DNA of 64,000 nucleotides, from NCBI GenBank assembly GCA_004794655.1, contig SMMW01000601.1, forward strand, positions 806,001-870,000. Reading direction: 5' to 3'. Every line of letters begins with the position of its first letter. The first letter of the stretch is position 1. Source of the stretch: Marisa cornuarietis (Eukaryota; Mollusca; Gastropoda; Architaenioglossa; Ampullariidae). Shown piece after piece: positions 36,828-50,100 of the stretch. The notes beneath the pieces are model-generated. The model searched no databases. It was not told the DNA's origin and worked only from the letters and a program-made list of their open reading frames with translations. A program made the translations under genes and the position numbers.

Positions 36828-38072
36828 CTGCAGACATGCACACAACACAGCAAAGAGTTAGCCATCCTGTGCTTAGAAACAGCATGCATTCTTGAAATAA
36901 AGCCCAGCGTGGCTGGTTTGAATTTCTTCTCCTCTCCCCCCCCCTTCACTAATAAGAACACCCGTACATCCATCTATTCTTCATTTATTTATCGAGTTAA
37001 TCGTAATTCGTACCTATAACACTCAAATATGAACACACAGAGAGACGCACTCGATACATCAGTACTCAAGGTGTAAACCAAGTAAACATTTTGGGAAACC
37101 ACAGCCTCAAAACAATGCTGAACCTCTCAGGACCCAACTATTATCAGCTAAAACTTCCTGGGGAGAAAATAAATAAATAAATCTTAACCTCGCCCTTTCC
37201 TCATTTACGCATCAAAGACGATAAGACCCTCCCTTCGTCCCTCCCCCGTGACGTTACCCTTCGGCCCGCCCTCGTGACGGTACCCTTCGTCCCGCCCTCG
37301 TGACGTTACCCTTCGTCCCGCCCCCGTGACGTTACCCTTCGTCCCGCCTCGTTGTTGTGCAGCTGGATCAGCGTGGTGACGTCAGCACGCCCTCGTTTCT
37401 TGCGGCGCCTGGCGTCCATGAACTCGCGCGACTTCTGGTAACCAAACTCCACGTTGTCGCCGCAGCCACCCCACTCCCACTCGCCGTCAGTGGACATGTC
37501 ACGCGCGTGGTTCTGGCACGTGCACTGCAGCAGCCCGCCCAGACTGCAGGCCTGCGTCACAGCATACACCACGCCGGCAGCCGTGATGGCATACAGGAAG
37601 GCGGACTCTCGCGTGTCTGAGAAACACAGAAAAGCAGCAGACACAGCTTATAAGGCTAGTCAGCAGTGGAGGGGGGAGGTAGGAGTGGTAAGGGGGTTGG
37701 GGATAGAGTCTGTCAGAGACCACGATCTCGTGTGTATATGTAGCAGAAGGAAAGAATCCAGCTTGTGAGTAAAGTAAGCCGCATTGTGGGAGTCGGTCAC
37801 AGCGCCACAGTCGGTGGTAGACAAAACATAAACTCAAGAACATAAACACACGGGAATAAACACAAGAACGCAAACTGAAGCGCAATTACATGAACATAAA
37901 CACAAGAGAACACGCCAAAAGGACAAAAACACAAACAAAAACACATAATATAGAACACGAACCTTACAAACACAAACTAAAAAAAATAGCATATCACGCA
38001 AGAACACAGACACAAAGAACTGACTGACTGGATGCCTATCAAAAGGAAACGTGAGAATCTACTCACGCACGT

Positions 38073-38120
<48 letters not shown>

Positions 38121-38122
38121 AC

Positions 38123-38170
<48 letters not shown>

Positions 38171-40227
38171 TAGCTCTCTCTTTCTCATTTTCTTTCAGAT
38201 CTGTTAGAAATGTACATAAGTTAAGAGAAACCTCGACAAAGTTCAAGACTGCGGAGTTATCTTGGGCTGTTGCAAAGAAACCAAATGAAAAGACTGTATC
38301 ATAAAAAGACTGTATTAATAAAAAGAAACCGCAACAAAATGAATAAAATCGAGACCACTGTAAGCAGAGTTGCAACAGAAAAAGAAGCTATATCAGCTCC
38401 AAAGCAAATACTACCTTTGGAAAAAACAATTTCGTTCTCGATTTAAGAACACAACATGTAATATGTGTAAAGGAGTAAAGCAGATTTTGGCGAGGAGGAA
38501 CAGGACCAGAGAAACAAGCAAACAAAGAAAAAGAAAAAAGAAAAAAGAAAACAAAGGATCCATGCCCCTCACAGGTTCCCCTTGTTTTCTGTTTACCTTT
38601 GACTGCATCTCAACAGGAGAAAGTACGTAGCCTTCGAGAACAAGACACATTGCCTGTGAAACGTGTCGTGTTTAGTTTTTAAATCTTCCCTAACGCTTGT
38701 CTTGTCTGTCGACAGCCTCTGTTTTTCAGCTTGACTGGTGCCGACTACTGTCAAAACATCCGCCACGTCTGAGATGCTTGATTGCTTAGTTTTTTTGGTT
38801 TTTTGGGGGTGTTTTGCTGTCCTATGCGATGGATTTAGTTCTAAAATATCGTGGGGCATCCTATGGGAACATATCCTTGCATCCCTTTTTATTAGTAATA
38901 ATAACTGGATTTATAAAGCTCTTTTTTTTTCCTCGTGGACACGAGCTCAGTGCGCTGCACATGAAAAACCACGAACAAACCGACAGTAAAACATACAAAA
39001 ATACAAACGTCAAGGGAGAAAAGGTGTCTGGAGAAAAGAGAGGCTATAGTAATCAAGAGGAAATAAAAGATCGTGTGAAGAAATATTAATTTTAGGATTA
39101 TGCAAGATACTTCATAAGGAGATAGGTCACGAGGCCTTTTGATATCTTCAATACCTTCAAAAGGAGCATTCTTTAAAATTTAGTTAATAGTTTGTACTTT
39201 ACAAAGACACTTTAATCAATGATCTATGGTTCTGGGTGCTGTCTGAATGTTGTTTTGAAACAAAAGTACTTTTTTCAAAAAATCATTGATTACAGTCACA
39301 ATTTTCATCATAGCCACTTAAAAATATTTTTTCTTTACATATTTAAATTTAATTAATTAGTCACAATATGTTAAAATCTTTAAAACAAATTTGTTTTCTA
39401 GAGTGTGCTCTCACTTTAATCCAAAAGACTTCGGTGAGTTACACCCTTGCTGAAGCTAAGCTCTTGCTGCAATAAATTATCAAACAAAGTGTCATCCTCT
39501 CCCCTATCCTTCCCGGTGTACCCCTCCTCCCCATCAGCACTTCGTTACTTCATTCTTTGCTTTGGAAGTGTATCAACCTAAAGTTATCTTCAAACGAGCA
39601 ATAGCATCACAAGCAAGACTAACATCATCAACTAACTAACATCATCAGAAGAAAGTGAGATTGTAAATGAAGAAAGTTACCTGTGCTTATTTGTCTCGCT
39701 GTCTCTGAATGTTTCAAAGCGTTGTGTAAGGATGAAGTATTGAGCTATGCTAGTAAATTAATATGTAAATAACTAAACATCTGTAAGCAAGTAAATCAGT
39801 ATGTATGTATGCATGCATGTATGCAATAATAAAATGTGTAAAAGGTTCAAATTTGAGAGGAATATATTACAGACACCATCAGCAGTACACCTGTAGGTCA
39901 ACCATTTCCTGAACAAAGGTTTATTTCAAAGCGCTGTTGGGGACGTATCTCTATTCAGGACGAGTGTGTACCCTGATCTTTAGTCAAGATGGGAATCGCT
40001 AAATATGCACGCTACTTGTTTAATGGCTTATAGACAAACATTTGCCGTTAGGCCTTGCCCTGCAGCTCGTATTGCACAGACGTAGAACACAGGCCAGCTC
40101 TTTCCTCGGCAAACTTTAGAATTTTTCTGGCAGCCCTTCTATTACTTTGAACGTCCGTTTCTTGTCTGCCTTACTTGGTTGTCAAGAAAGTTTCACTTTT
40201 CAGTTAAAGAAAGAGAAATATACAGCC

Positions 40228-40288
<61 letters not shown>

Positions 40289-40885
40289 CAATGCATACCC
40301 TTCCCTACCAAAAACATAAGAAACGCATGTGCATGTACAATGAAATTATATGCAGTCCACCCGGCCCTCCTCCCAACAAAAAATAAAATAAAATCAGACA
40401 TAAGCATGCATTCAAGAGCCTGTGTCATCATGCGTGTTCTTACGGCATCATAATAGACTCTCACGTCTTCATGCACGTAGATAGAGACAAGTTTACATAC
40501 ACGGCTGTACTACTACTATTAAAAATGTATATAGCGTTCTACCACAACATTAGTATCGTGCTTTGCTCTGAGAGGTAGTCAAGCACGCGAACTATGAACG
40601 ATAGAAATTAAAATAAAAAACAAATAAAAGCTCACAGATGATATTGAACAATAGCCAGACTAAAACTAGTGGCCTTAAACTCCAGATATTTCTTTGCAAA
40701 TCTAACTTCATGTTTTATTTTCTCGTCTGGTGCAAGAACTTCTTTTTTTATACATAGAGTCAAAAAGACGATAGTTTCCGCCTCTGAGCTAGTCCCCTCA
40801 GAAAATCTCAAGAGCCTCAGAATCGACATAACTTTATCTCCCCTTGCCTGTTCCCTCCCTCGCCCCCCTCTCCTCTTATATCCTC

Positions 40886-40928
<43 letters not shown>

Positions 40929-43900
40929 CGTTGAATGGTTTGCGATGGAGTAGGTCCGCTAAAGGAAGTGGCTTTGCCATCCTACTCTTTGCGCTACAGA
41001 ATCAAGGCTGTCTCTTCTCGATGGACTTTGTAGCCTGCACAGCGATGAAAGATGCCTACACTGTACAGAAACAGGGCTGCTGAAAACCATCCACCGAGGC
41101 CACATAGCGTTTTAGACCAAAGTTTCCACTTGAAACGGGTGGTCGTGAAGGGGAGGTGGGCGCTATCCTTGGCGCCATCAAACCTGAACCACAGAAAGCT
41201 AGACTTGTTCTTTTGCTCTTGCTTCTGTTTAATTTGAGGCGCGCTGACATCACAGGCAAATTAGGAAAAAAGCGAGAACCTTGATCATTCCTTCTTCCTT
41301 TCATTTTTCACTCTCTTCTTTCTTTCTTTCTTTCTGTCTTTCTTTCTTTCTCATAACTTAGGAAAAGACAAAATAAATCACTTTGAGCAAGGTTGAAAAC
41401 AAAATCATCACGCCATGTAATTTGTGCAACTGTATTTTTTAAAAAAATCCTCAAGCCCGGTTGCAGTGTTCAAGCGTAAAAATTCATTTCCTAAGTTGTC
41501 ATCAAAAAACTCTCTACAACAGTCGCCGCTTTGTCCAAAGGAAAATTGGCACCCTCGTCCACTACAAGCTCTGCTGTGGTCAAGCACAGGCATACTCCTT
41601 GCCTCTAGCAACACATCGGACATCCTAGACCATCATGTCAGGGTCTTTTGTTCTGCACTTTAAATACCAACTGTTTGTCACGAACATTTTATGTTCTGTA
41701 CACTAAAAAGCACCCCTGCCGTTAACGACAAGGATGTTTCCTGCAGCTTACACCACCCCCTCCTCCACACGTTCTTTCTGCACGTGCGTCTTCAGCGCGA
41801 GACCCTTTGCGCGTGCGTCGGCGCCTACATGCCCCCCTCCCGCTCTCCCCACACCCAGCTAATGATACAGCTGCAGGAAGAGCGAGGCCTTGTGGAAGAA
41901 GGGAACCCAGTGCAGAGGGAGGGGTGTCTGGAGGAAAGCCAAGGCGGTGGCTTCCTTCATCGTCTGGATCGCCTGGGCAGCGTAGTCCTTATGTCTCGCA
42001 CTCTCGCAGTCTCGGTAGATGATAAAGACCCCCCCCCCCAAAAAAAAAAAATCCAACTTATATTTTCTAAAACACTTTAAAAAAAAACCAAAAGGCTACA
42101 TTGTGTCACATCCACCGCCTATTACAAAAGTGAATAAACGCATCATGTATATTTTAAACTGTACCTCGATGAAGGAGAGGATGGGCGTATGGGAGACAGA
42201 GAAACTTGAAATTAAGGACAACACGACCTTTGACTGTAACGAGTATAAAGCTGAGTTAGAAACAGTCACATAATTAAAGGTAGACATGGGAGAATTTGCT
42301 GGCAGCCGCCTCTTTGTCAGACCGCTTTTAAAAATGTAATTTGTAATGCTGACTCAACCGTCAGGACATATAACAACATAATGTTGTAAAGCTGACACCC
42401 ACATGTCACCTCATATAACAACGTACTGTTTAATGCCGCTACCCACCCGAGGCGGTAACTTACAATGTAATTTGTAACACTGACTGACATCCAGCTGTCA
42501 CATCACGTAATAATGTAATACTGATGCCGAGCCGTCAGGGCATATAGAAATATAATGTGTCACCCTAACACCCAGCTGTCACAGCGCGAAGAACACGTAG
42601 GAGTTGGGGATGGGCGGAAGATGGAAGGTGGAAAAACGCAGCGGAAAAGCGTGACATGGGGATGGAGAGAAAAAGGGATAAATGAGATTGGTTAAGTAAC
42701 TGATAGATGAGAGGAAGGATAAACAAAAGAACAGACAAGTGTTCAGACAGTCAGATATTCTGCAAGGTTCCTTAAAGTTTTTGTCTGTTTGTTTTGTTTG
42801 GTTTTCTTTCTTTAGAATAAGTTTGATAGAACATTTTAGAACTTTAAAATTTATATAAATAATAAAATTTGAAAATGACATTTCACAATCTAAGTCTTAT
42901 TATTTTATTTTTTTATTTGAACGACATATTAGTGTAGCTGTCGCTTGGGTGTTCGTCTGATTAGTGTGTATAAAAAGCTGCAGAAAAATAAGGTAGGCGT
43001 GAAAGCCCACACCATCCAATCAGTAAATCCTCAGATGTATATCTCTGCTGGACTGCTTGCAGACGAATTTTACTCGTTTACTGCTAGAACGAGACCAGAG
43101 ACCAAATTGGCTTCTGTTTCATCAAGAAGAAGTGTAGACAATGCGAACTCTCGTGTTGACGGAGGTACAAAAGCTCTATGGTCTGCTGTGTTTTCAGTTT
43201 ATTGGCTCTCAGTCGAGGCAAGTGGAATTCGAGAACTTTTGCCAATAAAAGAAATAAAGTAAAACTAAGTAACAACTTCATTGCGAGTCTACTGTTACTT
43301 CAAACATTTTATCGCGGTTCTGGATATTAAACTGCTCAATGGTTCCCCGAATGCTGACAGTCTACAACTTCGCGAGATAATAAGAGTTGGTCTCGGCAAA
43401 CAGGAAACAGTCAACAGATATTCGTCCGTGGTAAGGCGTTATGGGAGAATGTCTTCAGTAAATAGCTTTGACATTTTTAGCTACAAAGTATCAAGGACAC
43501 CGTATGAAAAATCACTGCTACGGATGATCAAAGATGGGAGACAACGAAATGATGATGATGATGTGCCGCAACATCTGAAGACAGAGGAGGAGAGGGTAAC
43601 AAACGAGTGTCTACAGTTGTTGGTTGTATATTCTACATATTTAAATACTTTCTTTCCTTTCAGCCCACGTTCGGGCTCCGTTAAAAGCCAGCTGAATTTT
43701 CTCTCATAAAGTTTGTTTTAGAAATAACCATGTGAGAAATCCTAGTTAATGATTAAGCAGAATTTTTTTTCAAAAGAAATGACACGAATTAATCAGCGTT
43801 ATCCCGACCATTAACCATCGTAAAGATTATTCGTTACAAAACTCTGTGCTGTTCGATAAGATGTCTTGCTGCCGCTTAATTAACTGTAAATGACGAAGAA

Positions 43901-45443
43901 ACTTAGACATTTGAGCATGTGCCTCGCAAAGTTCAACACCAGCTGAAAGTGTGTGAGAGATAAAGCAAGTTGTCTAAATACGAAATAAAAAAAAAATAAA
44001 GAAATAAATATCAAGACAGAATGTGGACAAGTTTACTACCTGCATGTTGAAATGTTTTATAACGCAGGTAGGAAAAGAAGGTGTCTAAAGGGAACTAAAA
44101 GTAAATGTCGCTAAAATTTGGTCAGGTCTGCAGGAAGGCAACTGGTCACCGAATGCAGCTCGACAGACAGCTCCTGATGTTTATGCCAAACTACTTACAC
44201 GCCGCGCCTTCTAACGGACAAAACCACGTAAGCCACGCCCACGGAGGGAAACAGTCGGAGCCAAAAAGGGAGGAGTCACCGCCGAATCGATTCGGAGGGG
44301 CAAGGTCACATGACCTGCTACTAGCAACCGGTGGCCGCTCGAATGGGACACACGGGAAGCTTTTATCTAGGGAATGGCGGGGGTGGGGAGGAAAAGGAGT
44401 GTGGTCTGCCCCTTCCCCCCACCTACCCCCACACCTCCCGACCTATCCCCCCGACCCCCGGTCCCCCCCGCCCCCCCGCCAAGCCGGAGCAGGACTGTCT
44501 ACACTTGACATGAGCGCTAGAAATAGCGAGGTGGCGGGCTGGGGCGAGTCGGTCGAACACTGCGGACAATTATGTCTCTTGCCGCCCGAGCGTGTACGGT
44601 GTCTGACATGCGAGCTGTGATAGGTGTTTAGGGCGGATCTTCCAGAATCCATTCACACCTCGGAGAGACACGCCATAAACCGTTGGCTCGCGTGGAGAAG
44701 GTGGGGGAAATCGTGCTTCACCAGACGAGGCGAGTCAAGGAGAGAGAGAGAGAGAGGTTTGTGGTGGGGGCGAGAAGGACGGGGAAAGAGAGAAAGACAA
44801 GACGTGGAGGGAAACTGATAGTTGGGGGATGGGGGGGTGGGTAACGAAGGAGACCCAGACAGAGGCATTAAGTTGGTGGTGGGGGGGGGAGGAGTTAGGG
44901 GTTTAGTCTGGCAGGGATCGAATCTTTTTACAAAAGTCGTGTAAGAAGAGGGAACAGACGCATGCTTTAGATTTGGGGTTTGGTTGGGTAAAAGCAGATC
45001 GGTGTTTCCTAATTAAGGGGTATCTCTCACACGAAACAAACCACTTGGCAGATGTACCCAGTTTTCAAGCAGCGTTATGCTGTCATTTCAAGGAAGAAAT
45101 GGTGAGAGGGAGAAGAGGGGAAGGCGCTCCGTGTGCGACGAACTTGTGAAGGCTCTGTTTCCAGACTCTCAGTAAACACCATTCATTAAAGCAAATGGAC
45201 ACGGTAGGAGGAAATGACTGAAGTTCGTAGCGTGGGAAACAAATAACGGTCCTTTGCAAATTCCGTTAACGGATTACGAGCACTGCTGATTTCACACCAT
45301 ACGAGCTCCTTCCTCTGTTTTCCACCAATTGTTTTCTGTTAACTATTTTTCTCTCTCTCTCTGCCAGTTTATGCAAGTGTGAAGAAAAGACAGAAAGAGT
45401 CAGAATGAAAGACAAGAAGGGAAGAAATGAAAAGACAAGAAAG

Positions 45444-45513
<70 letters not shown>

Positions 45514-47123
45514 GAATATTGAGACTAGCAGGACGATTACTCTGAACTGTTTTACTTTTTTGTGGGGTGGGGTGTGTGTGAAACGACCACACAACACTTA
45601 ACGTTATGCATGTGCAGTGGTAGAAGTGGGTACCTGTCCTTTGTGACACATCATATCATTGTGGTCTACCTAGCAACAGAAGGAAGTAGTAAAGAGCATC
45701 CAACATCAAGTCTGTCAGTCAAAGCAGCAAGCACACTAACGGCAAACAAAAGGAAAAATCACTCCTCTAGAAAAACTGGCAAAAGCACTCGACACACGAA
45801 CGTCCTCCAGCAACCACCACGCTACGAACAAACGCTGATATTCCGCCTGAGAACCAGACACTGCAACTTCAACAGTCACTCGGCCTTATGCCGGTGTGGA
45901 GAAACGAACCAAACACCACAGCACCTTCTGTAATCCTGTCCACCAACACCCCAAACATCTCCATAGATGTCAAGCTTTGGGAATCAGCCGCCGATCAACA
46001 AAGGAGGGCACAGTTCGCTGCCAAAGGCTATAAGGTGCAACCAGTCGATCACGGGAAAAGAAGAATATTTGGTCTAGAAAATTATTTTATTCGATTGTCG
46101 AGGTACGTGAGCACAACCAGCCTCATATCTACAATGGTGCAAAGCTAAAAAAATTTCAGGCAAGTTCTATTTTCCCATAACTCTTATGCCTTGACTGGAC
46201 TTCAGATAGTCATTGTGAACGGTAAGCGGTGTTTTGATTAGGCAATCATTCCACGAAATGATTTGGTATTGATAGGTGATCGAGATTCCGTTTCTCAATG
46301 TGACAAAACCTATAACTGATGCGTCGAAGAAGGCTGCTCCTAGACTTGTATGTTACACATACATTGTACTAACTTTTTTTAAAGACCACACCTTAAGTTA
46401 AGGCGTTGTTTAAAAAAAAAACAGATATGGAGAATTCTTATCAAAATATATCTACTCTGTAACTTACAATATCCCCGCTTGTAAAGTACGCATTCGGAAC
46501 ATCATCGCAAAATCTCGATCGTCAGTGTAGTACTATGATGCCTTCTATTGTTTGCAATAAGAGCGCGAAAAGATTCTTTTTGACCGTCTTTACACTTTAT
46601 TGTCCAGAATAAAGTTAGAAATAGTTTTATTGACCAAAGAGTAAGCCTTATCAAAGCCTCGACGCCATTTAAATATAAAATATTTCAGAAGAATACTTTG
46701 AGAAACCAAAGCATCTCAACGAACAGAGGAAAGGGTAAAGGAATCAGATTCATCGACTGCCGAGGACTTTCGAGTGTAGTCAAATAGTACGAGCGATCTT
46801 TCTTCGGGAGTAAATGTAAACAGTTTACAGAATGCACTGAATGGTCGTTTGTGTTTTGGGGTAACCTGCTTTGCCTATCATGGGTATGAGTGTAAAACAC
46901 CTTTACGGCCCTCGAATCTTCTAAGATGTTATTGTCAACGTTGGATCCACCAGGTCCTTTGAATCAAGCCGATTGAAATCTGTGATTGGCATGCGTGGCA
47001 TCAGTGTAGCAATATAGGTGTGATCTATGTGATATATGTGTAATAAGTACTGTGCTTCATGCGTAAGAGATGTCATTGAAATATGGGTGCTGAAAAGGAG
47101 TACTCGGGCTTAGAAATTATCTG

Positions 47124-47197
<74 letters not shown>

Positions 47198-50100
47198 AAA
47201 GAGCAGAAGACATAAGACAAGAAATATGAGAGAGAGAGAATAGGGAACAAAAGACACAGGACAAAAAACATGGTCGTAAAGTTGCTTGAGTCTTTCGCAA
47301 AATGCATGCACATGTAATTTTTTTCAGTGGGAACGTTGCTTGATCGGGGTACGTAAAAGACGCCAGAAGGAAAGAGGTTTTGCTCTGCCTACATTAAAGA
47401 TGTGACTGACACTTAAAAAAAATGGCCGTGTTAAATAATGTGACGTGGCCATACTGCCACACACACACACTCACACACACACAAATCCATACTGATACCC
47501 TAATATAATTAGCCTCGTTATAAGTGTTTACTCATGCCCTTACCCAGCCCTCTACGGGGTCAGGTACCCATTCAATGGCCGGGTAAACTGGGGAAGTAAG
47601 GTATGTCGCACGGGTGTCCCACCGAATAGTATTCACGCTTTAGTATTCTGCCTGAAATACCAGTACTATAATCGCTATATTTATGTTTATATGCTTATAC
47701 TTGTGACTCGAATCTTTCTTACTGCGCGAAGTGGCTTGACTGTACGATGAATACATTTTGTAGCCCATATCAGCGGCCCAACTTTATTCTCTTCCTTGCG
47801 GCTTTCCGCACCAGAACGACGAGAGATGCTAGCAAGGATTTCTCCCCCTTTAATTTTGCTTGCTGGTGATGTCACTAGTGTACGTGTCGTTACCCCGAGA
47901 TCAAAGCCGCATACGCCGACGAGTGCAGCGTGAGTTGGCAAAACTCTTCGACGAGAGAGAAACAACAGAATCTGTTGGCACGTCGCCTGCACCCTTGGAA
48001 AGCGAACCGATTGTTGAGATGCTCATATCTTTTGGAGGCTGGGACTGGAGCCGAGGCGGGGGAAAGACAGGAGGGGGCACAGTGGGTGGCGGCGCCTAGT
48101 GGTGGAGGTGAGGAGGAGGAGAGGAGGTGGTGGCGGTGATGCTAATGGAAGTTCGTGTAATATGCGCATGTCCATGCGAGTGCTATTGTCTCTCTCCGCC
48201 TCCCTCTGTGTGTGTGTGTGTGTGCGCGCGCGCGCCTCATGTACAAGTAAAACAAATGCATGTGTAAGTACCTGCGATGTATGTGTAGATAAATATACCT
48301 GTCACCAGTAGTACATTCCTTTCTCTTGACTATTGAATATAGTATTCTACTGATGGAGTGCGCAACAGTCTTGGTCCTAAACACTATGATGCTCAACATT
48401 ATTTGAATACTAAGCGCACCAATGCTTAAACTAGAAAACCTGTGGTTATTTCTGTGATATTCACGAACTGTTTTTTTTTCTTTTTTCTTTTAACGCGAGT
48501 TACAAATTCTTCTAAACATTCAGTATATTGAACAGTAATACACCCTCCTTCTCGAAGTCTTAACACACACACTCGCCCTCTCGCCATGTGTGCTTGTGCA
48601 TTGGCGCTTACTTCTGCGTATGTGTGCGTGTGTGCGTGCGTGCGTGCGTGCGCGCAATCAGATTCAGCGTGAACCATCGGATGATGCGAGGTCTCTTTAA
48701 TGGTTGGCAAGTGTGAGCAGCCGAAGTGTTTTCAACGCACCTCACTTTCAAATGGGCTTTTCAAGCTGTGTAACAAATGTTCAAAATCCGTTATTAAAAT
48801 AAAACGTTTTAACGCCGAGAAAATCTCATTTTCATCTCTCCACCAGTGCACAACCATACGTTGTGGAAGGAATCACTTTCATCCAGCCAGGAGAGACGAG
48901 ATGTGCTCATGGCGGGTAGATTGTTCATACACAGCCGAAAACTGCTAACACACCTCCAGACCTCTGAGAGTGTGTGTGGGCGAATAGAAACTCAGCACGA
49001 AAAGAGATAAAAAATGACTCGCCGGTAGACGAGTTAACGAAACAGAGAGGAACGTCTATCCAGTGCCACGTCACTGGTTCACAGCAGGTCTAGCGTCTAG
49101 TGTTCTCGCACCTGTCAGTTCCCAACTAATGATTTGGTCAGCATAGACTTTTTAAAAGTATTTTCTTTCTTCCCTCAAAAGAACGACACCAAAAAAGGAA
49201 TGCATTACTTTTGTTATTTTTATGTATGTTTTAGTGCCAGTGAGAGATTTAATTCCCTTGTTAACTGGGGAAATAACGTTCTTGACCGTTTGACGAAGTC
49301 TGTCATAGATGTGTGTGTGAAGTTCACAGGAAACAAATGGTTTGTAGACGAACTGTTGGGACATTGGAACGTTGGTCGTCTTGCTAGGTTTAAGCTTGTT
49401 TGTCATGGAATTTAGGAGACTTCAAAGTTTACCGCTTCGGCAGCTACTTCGGTTAAGAACGGACAAGAAAGCTGAAAGCTTAGATGAAAGTAAAAGGAAG
49501 GAGTTGCAGATAATAAGAAAGATCAGTGTGGTGAAAGAGAAAGCTGACGAGAATGAGATGGAGGAGGTTAAGAAGAAGAAGAACAAGGGCATGTGATTGT
49601 TATCGTAATTAAGAGCTGTAAAACTAACAATTCATGCACCCAGGCGCAAAGTACCAAGTGCTGTTTAATGGGTAACCTAGGCAACTCCATATTTTGTCCG
49701 CGGGAAGTTCGGCATCCTTATCATGCTCTCTTGAATGTTGTTAATGAAGTCAGCGGCTATGTGTGTAGTTCTTGTTTCGGCATTCGTGATAGAATTTAGG
49801 AAGATGGTAATGAAGTGAGGGGGTGGGTGGGTGGGTGGGTGGATGGGAAGAAGCTCCCTACCGAACGGCAAACCTAGGCCAGGGTGTTTTATTTTTGGAT
49901 CAAGGCTAGCACAGGGTGTCAGAGAGCAGTGCTGAAGACCTCTACCTTCGCTCTAATAAAGTCGGAAAACATACAGCTAATAGTCTACTTGCACGCTGCT
50001 ATGGAAAGCAAAACCATGTTGCAGGACGAGCATAACAACCCGGGTAACATATTCCTCAAGCCAAATGAAGAGATTAAAAGTTGAAAATGTCCTTGTTCCT

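Noticed and set aside
44105..44620. 171-residue ORF on the plus strand, the longest ORF in the window
   Set aside because: It owes its length to the local GC-rich composition. It has Pro-rich low-complexity sequence, no recognisable domain and no splice or family support.
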